This document shows positions 34,366-44,603 of a stretch of 64,000 nucleotides of DNA, piece after piece. How positions within the stretch are numbered: the first letter of the stretch is position 1; each line of letters starts with the position of its first letter. Source of the stretch: Agapetus fuscipes. Its lineage: Eukaryota; Arthropoda; Insecta; Trichoptera; Glossosomatidae. Where the stretch lies: assembly GCA_951799405.1 (NCBI GenBank), contig OX637353.1, forward strand, positions 7,626,001 through 7,690,000, written 5' to 3'. A program made the position numbers and the translations under genes. The notes beneath the pieces were generated by a model that did no database searches, had not been told where the DNA came from, and saw only the letters and a program-made list of their open reading frames with translations.

Positions 34366-34623
34366 TCATTTTTTTATAGAATTGCCCACCTCATGGTGGT
34401 CTATTCAAAGATGCAAACATTTCAGGATTCATATCAATTTGCTTCCTCTCTGATTTCATTCATCAAGATTATCTACAAAATATTACCAAGAAAAATATAT
34501 TGAAACAACGATTAAAATTGTCTATTGACTGCGTTTGTTTTACCGCAACAATTCGCCCTTTGACTAACAGGGAATCTGTGAACAAAAGTTTCAAGAGTCC
34601 TAAAGCATTTCCGTTGGATATAG

Positions 34624-34876
34624 TTTCTTGACTTATAGGTTGGTATGCGGCTGACCACCCATACTGTAAAAAATGGTTCACTTTGCCAATGTCACCCCTG
34701 TTTGAGGGAAGGACGGCAAGAGTTGCAGGGCTTATGTTCATTTGAGATTGGGTTTTTATAATGTAGGTCCACATGCGGCATGTGTTAGCGCGAAATTATA
34801 CATGTCTGCTTGTGGAAATGCATTTTATATAAATCTTAAATGATATATATCCTTGCAGCTTAGCTTAGATTAGATA
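34624..34876 (+). repeat. R-family repeat, subfamily B, full length
   Basis: TTCTTGACTTATAGGTTGGT to GCAGCTTAGCTTAGATTAGA. Very similar to the 5841 copy, including GTAGGTCCACATGCGGCATG and GAAATTATACATGTCTGCTT. Confidence 0.92.
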
Positions 34877-35414
34877 AGAAATATTTTTTTTTATTGTCAC
34901 ATATGTTTTCAGACTTTGTGAACACTCCGTGTACATATATTACAGGGTAGGCCAAAGCCTCCTACAGAGAGGCTTCTGTTCCTGTTTAAGACAATTGGGG
35001 ATGAAACACAATCAGGCGTCAATGCCATAAACAAATGAGGGATAATATGTCTTCATGGTATAATAGTATAATGCTTGCAGGGTCTGAAATGCCATGGCAT
35101 TGAATTTTGATCTAAAATGATTCTCCATAAAACGTCAAAAAAACATGGTTTTCACTTTACACATCTCAAGCTCAATTTTGACGTTTGGTGTGCTGAAATA
35201 AATTGCTTTTTTTTCTTGTTTCATTTCAGAAAATCATAGATGATTTGGTTATGTTTTTTTTTTGTATAAACCTTTTTCTGAAGCATAGTAACAATACGCA
35301 GAAGTATTTATACTGTGCGATTAGATGTCATAATTGTTTTTCAACCGACTTTAAATATAAATCTGCTCCTTCTCTAAATCTGGTTTCATTAGGACTTTTC
35401 TTTTCAAAATAAAG

Positions 35415-35670
35415 CTCCTTGACTGATAGCTTGGTACGAGGCTGACCACCCGTGCTGTAAAAAAACGGTTCACTTTTGCCAATGCCACCCCGGTTCAGGG
35501 AACGGCGGCAGGAGTTGCAAGGCTTATGTCCATGTGAGGTTTTCTTTTTTTTTCTCACACATGCAGAATGTGTAGGCGCGAACCTACATGTGCCTGTCTG
35601 TAGGCATGCATTTCATATGAGCCTGAAATGTTAACATATTCTTGCAGCTTAGATTATAGATTATAGATAT
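35415..35670 (+). repeat. R-family repeat with GC-shifted 5' half
   Basis: CCTTGACTGATAGCTTGGTA to TTAGATTATAGATTATAGAT. The middle has CACCCCGGTTCAGGGAACGG and a T-rich tract replacing GTAAGTACA. It carries several CG-creating changes that other copies lack, suggesting its own source lineage. Confidence 0.86.
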
Positions 35671-35691
35671 AAATAAATAAAACTGTAATTC

Positions 35692-36007
35692 ACGCTACTA
35701 AACGACACATTTAGTGTAACGTTTTTCCGCGTTTTCCCCGGAAGAGTCGCACGTGGCGGGTGGAACCTATTTATTTAAGGGAAGTGGTCCGGCCTTACGC
35801 CAACCATTTCAGTTGAAGTAGTGGTTTCCCAGCTCTCGCAGGGGGGTTTGACACTCATTTCTTGTGAAGGCTAAGTAAGTCTTGCTTGGATTTATTTAGG
35901 GCTTAAAATAAATACCGACAGAAAATCATTTCTAACAACCTCTGGGATTTGAACCTAAGCTTTCGGCATGGAATGCAAGCACTCTACTCACAGAGCTATC
36001 GACCGAG
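35692..36007 (-). repeat. S1 SINE, full length
   Basis: Minus-strand head TCGGTCGATAGCTCTGTGAG, B box GGTTCAAATCCC (altered), body intact through GGCGTAAGGCCGGACC to ACTAAATGTG. It lies just downstream of an R copy. Confidence 0.88.
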
Positions 36008-36369
36008 CAATATGTTCAAGAATATTTCTGCTTGCCATCTATGTATTTGAATTTATGTATCATGAAATCACTCTACACATTCCAAAGTTCACGCAATGTG
36101 TTCAACAAACATTTCAGTACAATAATAATTTCCTATTCACATTGGTGTGAAAGGTTCAACCCGAGCATCTTATTTTGTAATACCATTGTCCCATACAAGC
36201 GGACCTCCTTATGGGACCATATTCCCGGACCGTACCATAATAGTAAGACCGTCTATATCAGTCGTTCTTAAAATTATCCCTCACATTTTGACCCCCAAGA
36301 GGAGATTTTGACATGTTAGATGTATGAAGACAAGAATATGAAAAATAGAACTTATTAAAATAACTTATA

Positions 36370-36648
36370 AAAGCAAGCAAGCAAGTGGTCGGTGCAATAG
36401 TAAGAATAGCAAATAACAAGCGGTTAACGATGGATCTGAGAATGGCGGTACACAATGGCATATTGTTACCGACTTTGATGTATGGAAGTGATGCATGGAT
36501 AGTGAATGATAGCGAAATAAGTAAAGTATGCACGGTGGAAATGAAGCATTTGAGAAGCATGACAGGAAAAACTCTGAAGGATAGAGTTAGGAATGACTGG
36601 GTAAAGATAAAAATGGAATTTGAAAGAGGGTTTCGCATATGGCGAGAG
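36370..36648 (+). mobile_element. RTE-like LINE ORF fragment interrupted by an S1 SINE
   Basis: The + frame reads VRIANNKRLTMDLRMAVHNG then ILLPTLMYGSDAWIVNDSEI, SKVCTVEMKHLRSMTGKTLK and DRVRND. The P-L-YGS-W...E-M-LR...G-T-DR-RN pattern is the conserved region downstream of the catalytic RT motifs in RTE-like elements. No catalytic YxDD motif remains. At 36649 the S1 SINE begins and the frame runs into it. Confidence 0.8.
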
Positions 36649-36902
36649 GGACCTATTTGTTTTTACAGGTAAGAAGGTCGGCCTTACGCCAAACACTTAA
36701 ATGGAAGCGGAGGGGTTCCAAGTTTCCGAGGACGCTAGTGCTCATTTCTTGCGAAGGCTGAGTAAACCTTGCTGGTATTTTATTTTGTGCTTTGAAATAA
36801 ACACCGAAACGGGAAATCATTTTTGACACCCTCAGTGGCATTCGAACCCGAGCTCGTGACATGCAATGCAAGCACTCTACCAACTGAGCTACCGACCGGA
36901 CT
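36649..36902 (-). repeat. S1 SINE inserted in or next to a LINE fragment
   Basis: Minus-strand head GTCCGGTCGGTAGCTCAGTT and B box GGGTTCGAATGCC. Body ends at GTAAAAACAAATAGGTCCC; the 3' CGCCACATGCGACCCC and TATATGTGTAG segments are absent. Confidence 0.88.
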
Positions 36903-37009
36903 AAAAAAAATTCATGAATATCTGAAAAATCGCTAGGTGGTCTACGTTGCAAAACACTTTAAGAAGTATTTAGTTTGTAGATAATAAACTCATTAAATCA
37001 ATAATTATA

Positions 37010-37135
37010 AATTAACTACACAGTTTTAGTTCACATTTATCTAATATCACACATCAGTAATATTTTGTACCTGATGATGGAAACATTGTTTCCGAAACCG
37101 GTCGTACATTATTAAATTTTACTCGCCCCGTAGCC
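37010..37135 (+). repeat. Penelope-like terminal repeat with a hammerhead-ribozyme-like motif
   Basis: Core CTGATGA at 37071-37077, T, stem GGAAAC-ATT-GTTTCC (37079-37093), GAAA at 37094-37097, stem III ACC/GGT with cleavage-type trinucleotide GTC (37101-37103), then GTACA. TGTAC (37066-37070) and GTACA (37104-37108) pair as stem I. All three helices can be drawn. Stem III has no loop, so it would only work in trans or as a dimer. There is one extra base (T37078) before stem II. Hammerheads of this kind are established for Penelope-like elements. Confidence 0.65.
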
Positions 37136-37225
37136 TTATACAATTTGTTTTTATTTTTAATTTTAATTTTTTAAAAATGAAAGGTTACAAAGTGAATGCC
37201 TCATCAATTAATGATATTAAAAAAA

Positions 37226-37292
37226 AAAACATATTGTTTAATTGTTCGCCTTAAAAGGCATCTTCAGGAGCAGTCTTTGAGAAGCTTTGAGA
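37226..37292 (-). repeat. Penelope-like terminal repeat fragment
   Basis: On the minus strand, GCTCCTGAAGATGCCTTTTA then AGGCGAACAATTAAAC: CTGAAGA, GCCTTTTAAGGC hairpin and a decayed GAAA. Related to the 25268 copy. Confidence 0.55.
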
Positions 37293-37640
37293 AACTGTTC
37301 TCTTGATACTAGAAGACCGTACAAACAGTAGGAAGACGATCTTGAATATTGTTTAGAGTTTAAGACCGTTAATATATCGTTCGGTTAGTGGGGAAGATTG
37401 TTTGTGTGAGGACGCGCACACCGCACAGAAATTACACGGGACAAAAGTTGTTAATAATTAACTGCGTGCTTAGTGAAAACTTGGAGCCTTTGAGTGCCTA
37501 CTGGGGTCTCACTTGTTCCATACACACCGTGCAAAATGGGCTTCACGCACGAACTGAAATTCATTGTCGCTGTAACCTGGTGTCATGAAAAAAACTTTCA
37601 CAAATATTTTTTCAAGCAAATCTATCAAAACCATTTTTAT

Positions 37641-38135
37641 TAGGGAAGGGTTGAAATTCATTTTACATTCGGTTTAACTGAATTTCGGCAGCTTGAACCG
37701 AACTTCGGAATTCAGCCGAAATTTGGTTGAAATTCCGAACATTCGGTGTAAGAAAAAGTTACATAAAATACCTAATTGCACCATTTTGACTGTTATAATT
37801 GGATGTCATAGCATCTTTTATAACCGTAAAAGAAAAATTAGGCCCTTATATACCTACTCACTCATGGTCATTTATTTTAGTAGCAACAAGTGAATATTAA
37901 CTTACAATTTGATAAAAAATACATCTTCTTCTACTCCGTTACATAGATATCAGATTGAAACAAAAATGCAATAAACTTAGTATTCTTCCAACAAATAACA
38001 GTAACTAGAAACTTGATGGGTAACTTTCTTTACCTTTTTTTTATCGAACTGCAGTTCAGCCGAATTTTTATTTTAACCAAATGAATGTTCGGCCAAAGTT
38101 CGTATTCGGTTCAAACCACATACGGCCCATCCCTA
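37641..38135. mobile_element. hAT-superfamily MITE with intact 8-bp target duplication
   Basis: The left end TAGGGAAGGGTTGAAATTCA and the right end, reverse-complemented, TAGGGATGGGCCGTATGTGG share a TAGGGAnGGG terminus. Immediately outside, ATTTTTAT stands at 37633-37640 and again at 38136-38143, an exact 8-bp duplication. The subterminal 100 nt at each end are crowded with TTCGG/CCGAA words, typical transposase-binding sites in hAT elements. The interior is AT-rich with no transposase ORF, so it is non-autonomous. Confidence 0.88.
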
Positions 38136-38154
38136 ATTTTTATGTTACATACAA

Positions 38155-38275
38155 GTCGTACAATTATAAATAAATTGAGTGGAAGTGATTTAATAGAGTT
38201 GTTTCGGTTTTATAAAATTTAGTAAAGATGAAATATGAACTTTCACAGTGTTAAAACACAAACTATACAAAATAT
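38155..38275 (+). repeat. Penelope-like terminal repeat, outer part
   Basis: GTCGTACAATTATAAATAAA then GAACTTTCACAGTGTTAAAA and CACAAACTATACAAAAT. The GTCGTACA start matches the base after the cleavage-type site at 37101, so this could be a copy beginning at a ribozyme cut. The hAT MITE lies just upstream. Confidence 0.5.
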
Positions 38276-38281
38276 AATTAA

Positions 38282-38458
38282 GATTCAAATTAAATGCAGA
38301 CACATGTAAGCTCTCGTTTACAAGTGCCGCATGTGTACTTACAAATTAAAATCAAAATCTCAAATGATTAAACCTTGCAACTTTTGCTGACCTTCCCTGA
38401 AATCGATGTGACACTCGTAAAGTGAACCATTTTATGTAGTATGGGGGTCAGCTCATGC
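38282..38458 (-). repeat. R-family repeat, truncated at both ends
   Basis: From TGAGCTGACCCCCATACTAC on the minus strand to GTGTCTGCATTTAATTTGAA. Lacks the 5' CTTGACTTATAGG and the tail. Confidence 0.8.
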
Positions 38459-40011
38459 ATTATGAGCTTTTTTTTATTATTATTCAATATGATTAGCAAC
38501 TAATTTATATATGTAGTGCAGGAAATCGAACTCACTACTATTAACTTAGCATGACAAGTATAATATAACTATGTTGAATAAAATTCAAAATGCAAAACTA
38601 ACTAAAATTTCCAGTTTCAATTCGAACACAGCGATTAGTATTGAAAAGTAATATCCGAACAATAATATCACAATGGCAATAAATCACATTTTGATTGTTT
38701 TAGAAATGTAACGATCGTTTCCTGATTTGGCGAGCGGGAAATCGTTAACAGCATTTGTTGCTATCGATGCTAATAATGTCATTAAAATTAGCATTCCGTC
38801 CACAATGGCGGCCAAACAGACAAACAATAAATACGCATTACATCCGAAATCAACAAATCACCACCCAGGTACATTACATTTGGGAATCGCTTCCGACTTT
38901 TGACAATAAAGAGCCTTTAATTTATAGACTGTAGAGATTTTTGCAAGCCCATTATGAAAAGGTTCATAAAAAAAACGCAGAGTTCGATTGATAAAAAACA
39001 TGAAAAAAATATTTTTTAGGACTATAAAAAATATCAGTTTTCAGGAAGCATATTTTACTAAAGTAAACAAGTAAATATCCATAAAATCAAAAAAGTAATA
39101 TAAAAAAATATAGTAAAACAAAAAAAACTCAAAGTGTATTATAGCCTAGTTTATTTCTTATTACAAATTTATAATAAGTTCACGATAATAATATTTTTCA
39201 TGTAACGTAATTAATAGTGTAAATGTATAACAAAAATTATAGGAGGTTATTCATCTAAAATTGTAACTAAATATTATCCATTATATTTTGAACGGGAAAT
39301 TTTCCATTCTCGTCAAAATTTGTTGTCTATTGTTTCCTTAAAGTTAAAATTTGTTATGAACCATGTTTTAGTGAAACAATATTATTTTGTGATGAAAATA
39401 CTTTTAATAATTAAAATCCTTTTCGAGGGTTTTTTAATTTATGTAACATCTTTTGTTTGGGAAAAAACATGACAAAGTTTGACCAAGGATTATGAATTCT
39501 GGCAGAATAAGTAAACGTAAGTAAAGTAAAAGTAAGTCATACAAAATAGTCAATGTGGCCAACAAAAATATTCATGTCTTATTTGACGCAGGAATCCCTT
39601 AAGCACGGAAGTCGTTTTTGTTTCTACAATATTTACTTTTTCTAGTGCAACAATAATTTATGTTGTCCTTCATTTTTAACCAATTTGATTGTAAAAGTTT
39701 ATGGTCTTGTTCCGTTAAATTGAAGACTTAAGCCAATGCTTTATGAAAACATTCAAATATTCAGGATTCTCCGATTTCTAATAAAATTTCATGCAGATTA
39801 TAAATTTCATATGATGCCGTCCATTGGCAATAAGAAAAACTTCATGTCAACCTCCGATGACCAAATTCAAAAGTTTGAGGTGTCCTTGTATTTTTATAGA
39901 ATTTTCCTTGAGGTCTGCATTATTTTCTTCAGCAAAAAGTAATTCTTCATAGCTTTGACCACCCCAAGTAAAAGGGTGACTGAGTTACTGGTACTGTTAC
40001 AGCAAAAACGG
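38459..40011. other. Unassigned intronic DNA with one candidate regulatory patch
   Basis: At 38745-38870 a less AT-rich block includes GATGCTAATAATGTCATTAA and ATTAGCATTCCGTCCACAAT, with several TAAT/ATTA cores of the homeodomain-site type. A single-copy look and a distinct composition make it a candidate enhancer. The rest is AT-rich without recognised content. Confidence 0.3.
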
Positions 40012-40320
40012 AACGCAAGTGCAACTAAGCTACACATATAGACTTCTTGCCTGTGTTATCCCCCAAAGGTTTCATGTGGCGATTCGGGAACTATTTATTT
40101 TTACGGGTTAGGGGGCCAGTCTCACACCAATCACTTTTAATTAAGTGGGGGTTTCACAGCTTCATAGGGGGCTGTTTTTTTTATTTCTTGTGAAGGCTGA
40201 GTGTTCGGGTTTGAAATAAACAGCGAAACGGGAAATCATTTCTGACACCCTCGATGAGGATCAAATCCTTGCTCTCAGCATAGAATGCAAGCATTCTAAC
40301 AACTGAGCTATCGACCAGAC
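40012..40320 (-). repeat. S1 SINE, full length; 5' partner of a second S1-S2 composite
   Basis: Minus-strand head GTCTGGTCGATAGCTCAGTT, B-box region decayed (GGATTTGATCC), body to CTATATGTGTAGCTTAGTTG. The S2 copy follows directly at its head. Confidence 0.87.
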
Positions 40321-40492
40321 TTTTAACAAGCTTGGTAGTCGCTACAAAGCGCCAATTTTTAAGCAAAAACTGGATGAACCTTTGGTGACCGGTCTTTGGT
40401 AAAGGTTTAAGTGGTAAATTTGTTTCGATTGGAGTCGAACTCACAATCTTCCATTTACGAGTCTGAAGTGCTACCACTGGACTACGGACCGG
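40321..40492 (-). repeat. S2 tRNA-headed SINE, shortened
   Basis: Minus-strand ACCGGTCCGTAGTCCAGTGG and B box GAGTTCGACTCC. The body goes to CAAGCTTGTTAAAAGTC at the junction with S1. It lacks about 50 nt of the S2 middle present in the 29551 copy. Confidence 0.8.
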
Positions 40493-40911
40493 TCTGCATA
40501 ATTATATAAAAAAAGGAAAAATGTCCTTCTTATATTTTCTCATTCTCATTTGATTAGAATTCAGTTCTCAGTCTGTCAAAACAACAGACCGTCTGGTTAG
40601 GACAACATCGCACACATAATATTATGTTTTAACAACAACTTGTGTTGAGTCTCTGTACACATGTGCTCACAGAAGCCTCAGGCTTTATCTTTACTTAGAG
40701 CGCTTTGCTTCAAAAGCCAGATTGTGTGCAGAGCAAGACAATATTATTACTGTTGGGATTAAAACAGCTTACACTGCTAACTCCGGGATTTAAACTTACG
40801 TGCAAGTATTTGTGTTATCTTAGATAATTAGATTACTTTATTGCATTAATAATTTTATGGCAAACATAATTCAATACGTATTTTCTCAAAATGTGTTCAT
40901 TTTACAATGGA

Positions 40912-41213
40912 GTTGGTCTGGTAGCTCACTTGTTAAAACGCTTGCATTCAATAAGTGAGCTAGGGTTTGATCCCCAATAAGGGTTTCGGAAATGATTTCC
41001 TGTTTTGATTGATCAACAAAAACAAAATCAAAATACTGGCAATCTTTACTCTACATTCACATTAATGAGCACCTGCCTATTGGGACCAAGTAAAACCCAC
41101 AGCAAATTTAGTATTTAGTTAGCGTAAGGCTCTTAGCTGTGAAAATAAATTGGTTCCACTCAACATATGAAACCTCTTCTTGGGCATCGCGGTAAGAAGT
41201 TGCACTATATGTG
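40912..41213 (+). repeat. S1 SINE, full length, old
   Basis: Head GTTGGTCTGGTAGCTCACTT, B box GGGTTTGATCCCC, body with AGTAAAACCCACAGC and TTAGCGTAAGGCTCTTAGCT, end AAGAAGTTGCACTATATGTG. Many substitutions. Confidence 0.82.
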
Positions 41214-41224
41214 ATCATTTTACA

Positions 41225-41300
41225 ATGAAATCCGCACGAATTGTAATTTGCTTAATCATTAGCACTTGAACGCTCACCAGAGGCTCTGTAGTATTTTACG
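41225..41300. repeat. Possible P-family core
   Basis: GAACGCTCACCAGAGGCTCT resembles the P centre on the opposite strand. The ends are not identifiable. Confidence 0.3.
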
Positions 41301-41330
41301 TATATTTTTCTGTTGTTTGCTAGTCAAGCA

Positions 41331-41630
41331 GTCCGGCTAGTAGCTCAGTTGGCAGAGTGCTTGCATTCTATACCGAGAGCTAGGGTTGGTTCAAATCCCA
41401 TCGAGGGTGTCAGAAATGATTTCCCGTTTCGGTATTTATTTCTAACGAAAAAATTAAATACCGGCAACATTTACTTAACCCTCACAAGAAATTAGTACCA
41501 GCCCCCTAGAGAGCTGGAAAACCCCCACTTTACTAAAGTGGTTTCCGTAAGGTCGGCCCCTTACCTGTAAAGTAAATATGTTCACTCACCAACGCGGTAT
41601 ACAATTACAATATATGTGTAGCTTAGTTGC
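41331..41630 (+). repeat. S1 SINE, full length
   Basis: Head GTCCGGCTAGTAGCTCAGTT. A 3-nt duplication gives GGTTGGTTCAAATCCC at the B box. Body to ACAATATATGTGTAGCTTAG. It stands 118 nt after another S1 copy in the same orientation. Confidence 0.9.
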
Positions 41631-41689
41631 TGTTTTTTAAGCTTTTGTTTTTATTTTACAAGAGACTTTTATGGAATACACTACACTAT

Positions 41690-41815
41690 AACCTTTTAAA
41701 GAATGAAAAAACGGATTTTACTGACCGTGCAAAAGAGAAGAACGATTTTCTCTACGTTTCGTCGGAGTCATACCCGACGTCCTCAGGAGACGTGTGTCCT
41801 CTACAAGGAGGAACC
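41690..41815 (-). repeat. Penelope-like terminal repeat with a strong stem II
   Basis: On the minus strand, CTGAGGA (41780-41786), C, GTCGG-GTATGACT-CCGAC hairpin, then GAAAC (41756-41760), GTAGAG and AAAATCGTTCTTCTCTTTTG. GTCGG/CCGAC pairs perfectly. CTGAGGA fits the hammerhead core CUGANGA. Confidence 0.58.
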
Positions 41816-42269
41816 ACGAACTGTTGAATTATTGTTGTTTGATCGAGGCCGAAAGTTGTAGGTATTTTTAATAACCTTCGGAGATACATCTATAGATGTC
41901 GCTATAGCTCCAGTTGTACAGAAGGACGATATTGTGTCTTCTTGTGAAATTGTTCGATTAATGAAAGGGTGGATCCGTTTTTTCATTCTTTAAAATGTCT
42001 AACGACCGTTATCATAATTTAAAATCTTTAAACACTATAACGTGTAAAATTTATATTGATCAGCCCATCAACCGATGCACCTCTCGGAATTTCAGTATTA
42101 GAAAACCGGGACTTCAATAACGCCGAACACAGCGTTGCGATAGTGTTAACACAAACGGTTATCAGGGATTATCCGTGCTGAAATTAATAAGCGATCGTTC
42201 CTTATTATCCGAGCGCCGGATTCCCTGGATATCCGTGCATAGGATAACCTACTCTTATAGGATAGTACT

Positions 42270-42399
42270 ACAAGCTTAAAATTACGTTTGAATAAGTGTA
42301 TGAAAGCTTCAACGCTCTGTAAAGGTGTAGTTTCAGTTTTAATACATTTTTTATAAAACGCCTTGGCTGAGTTTCAACATAAAGTGTTATACTTAGGGT
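42270..42399. mobile_element. P-family foldback MITE
   Basis: Minus-strand CTAAGTATAACACTTTATGT then TGAAACTCAGCCAAGGCGTT opens it. The other end has CAAGCTTAAAATTACGTTTG and a centre with TCAACGCTCTG. The arms are imperfect. Confidence 0.55.
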
Positions 42400-42877
42400 A
42401 CCTACACGAAGAGTTGACAATTTCGTGGTACGGGAAGTCATTGTGATTGGTGCATTGTGCAAATTTCGGTGTCGCAGATGAGAGATAAGACAAATTCTGA
42501 AGATTCTGTAAAAAATATTTACGTGCACTTTTTTCGCCATTTTGGATTCCATCAGGGTAAATTGTTAATTTTTTAAATTTTTTAGGGTGGATTTATGTGA
42601 ATTAAAACTTTGTTTCCATTTGAATTTTTTAAATAATTGTTAATTTTTTGTTTATTTTTATTTTTTCGTTTCTTTAATAACCAGAAATGACTGTCTTTGA
42701 GCACACTAAAGGTATGCATCTTCCATTATATTATATTTCCTACATCGACTTTCATTCTCTCAAGAAAAAATCTGTCAAATAAGCTCTAGTTTTCCTTACC
42801 AATTTGAAATAAATATAATAAATGTAGCTCAAGATGATTCATTTTGTGAGCGAATCACACTTTGAAATCCCTTTCAT

Positions 42878-43079
42878 GCTTGTTCATTGCTGGTCAGTTC
42901 CAATCCTGCAAACAAGACACAGCCTACTTTAAATCTGAATGAACCTGCGACATGGCTTTTTCGTACAGAGCAAGGTTTATTTTTCAATACAGCAAATAGT
43001 AGTCATCCTTGAAAAACGAAACGATATTTTTGGTACTCTATGGGAAATTGAGATCACAACTTTTCGTTCATGAGTCCGC
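42878..43079 (-). repeat. S2 SINE, diverged, fused to a LINE 3' end
   Basis: TGCTTGTTCATTGCTGGTCA, CCAATCCTGCAAACAAGACA, AATCTGAATGAACCTG and TTTCGTTCATGAGTCCGCG follow the S2 order. The head is cut exactly where GAGTCCGC should continue into the A box, and the LINE frame starts there. Confidence 0.58.
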
Positions 43080-43400
43080 GGCTAAAATCGATAATCTACG
43101 AATTGTTGAATAGAGAAAGATCGAGAAAAGTTTGGATGGATCAAATTTCTGAAATAGCGAATGAATGGGATATCCAGAGGTATAATAAAAGGAGGGCTTG
43201 TATGAAAAAGGTTATGAATCTGGATGAAATGAAAGAAGTATGTAAGGACAGGAAGAAGTGGCGGCTAATCAGCAATGTTGATTTGTAATGTTGGCTTATT
43301 CGTTTGTTACATTTTTTGTATAGGAAAGTATGAACTTTTTTGTACAGATTTATTTTTAAGATTTTGTTCTTTTTTAATACTTAAATGTTATATATTATTT
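43070..43400 (+). mobile_element. LINE C-terminus and 3' UTR
   Basis: The + frame reads LLNRERSRKVWMDQISEIAN, later NLDEMKEVCKDRKKWRLI, stop at 43288. The R-RKxWxDQ...A-DRKKWR pattern is the conserved end of RTE-like ORFs. A T-rich 3' UTR follows and an R copy abuts its 3' end at 43401. Confidence 0.72.
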
Positions 43401-43648
43401 GTATTCCTTGACTTATAGTTTGGTATGAGGCTGACCACCCATACTGTAAAAAATTGTTCACTTTGCCAATGTCACCCCTGTGTCAGGGAAGGTCGGCAAA
43501 AGTTGTAGGGCTTATGTTCATTTGAGGCTTGGTAAATACACATTCAGCATTTGTATGCGCGAACTACACGTGTTTGTTTGTGGGCATGCATTTGAGAGCT
43601 GTAAATGTTAATATATCTATGCAACTTAGATTATACATTACAGATTAA
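43401..43648 (+). repeat. R-family repeat with a short internal deletion
   Basis: TATTCCTTGACTTATAGTTT to GATTATACATTACAGATTA. The GATTTTATTTGTAAG segment is missing, so GCTTGG runs into TAAATACACATTCAGC. Confidence 0.88.
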
Positions 43649-43719
43649 AGTTCAAATGATGCGCTACACCTATCGAAATAATTTTTAGAAAAGTTGAAAT
43701 TTAACCTAGCAGATTGAAT

Positions 43720-44040
43720 GAGGTAAATATCGTCCCAGTCTGTTCTCTACAGCATTTGATTGTTCCCAATGCTCACAAAGCAGCTCCGGGTCACAATGCT
43801 CCAGTGTCCACCAAAACACCGCTCCCTAACCTGACGTGACAATGCCCGCATCCATCTCCTGCTCCCTCTCACATCTCCGGCCGAATGTCCGATCATGATT
43901 TACGAGTGAGCATGTTCAGCACGCGCATACCAGTGTACCACGTGTTTATGGCGGTTCACTAGCAGGGCGCGATGGACAAATGGACAATACGCGGGACTGT
44001 GCGATTAGCCATTCAAAGAGAAAATTTAACACCATATTTG
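43720..44040. other. GC-richer single-copy block
   Basis: CTCACAAAGCAGCTCCGGGT, CCTAACCTGACGTGACAATG, CTCACATCTCCGGCCGAATG and AGCAGGGCGCGATGGAC stand out against the AT-rich context. No ORF or known motif. A candidate conserved non-coding element between two R copies. Confidence 0.3.
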
Positions 44041-44061
44041 TATAGGTAGGCTATAGATATA

Positions 44062-44320
44062 GATTCCTTGACTTATAGGTTGGTATGAGGCTGACCACCC
44101 ATACTGTAAAAATGGTTCACTTTGCCAATGTCACCCCTGTTTCAGGGAAGGTCGGCAAAAGTTGCGGGGCTTATGTTCATTTGAGGTTTGGATTTTATTT
44201 GTAAGTACACATTCAGCATTTGTAAGCGCGAACTACACTTGTTGGTTTGTGGGCATACATCTGAGAGCTTTAAATGAATATATCCTTGCAACTTAGATTA
44301 TAGATTATATATTATTATTA
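44062..44320 (+). repeat. R-family repeat, subfamily A, full length
   Basis: ATTCCTTGACTTATAGGTTG to TTAGATTATAGATTATATAT. Nearly identical to the 11404, 51809 and 55239 copies. Confidence 0.93.
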
Positions 44321-44603
44321 TATGCATAAAATTGTGCTTTCATAAAATACCTACTTCTGTACAAAGGTTTATAAGGAAGTGATTCGGCATCCGAAGTGTG
44401 GAGGAACTGTTCCGAAAAGCGCAAGACAGCTCACATAAAGAATAAATAAAAACAATATGAACATGTCTTATTGTTGTAATTTGAATATCTGTAATTATTT
44501 ACAAATATTGTATGCAAATATCACTCCCGTTAAAAACTTTATAAAATTTGTAAAAAACTTTTACTTATTTAATTGTATTTTTCATTATTTAAAGAACCGA
44601 AAT

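Noticed and set aside
37495..37530. Next CARP exon, from YWGL in the frame at 37388-37588
   Set aside because: Only WGL agrees by chance; the following residues (TCSIHTVQNG) do not fit the family and there is no acceptor or donor at the right phase.
42055..42260. DNA transposon ends around CAGGGATTATCCG and GATTCCCTGGATATCCG
   Set aside because: No matching inverted terminus or target duplication could be found on the other side.
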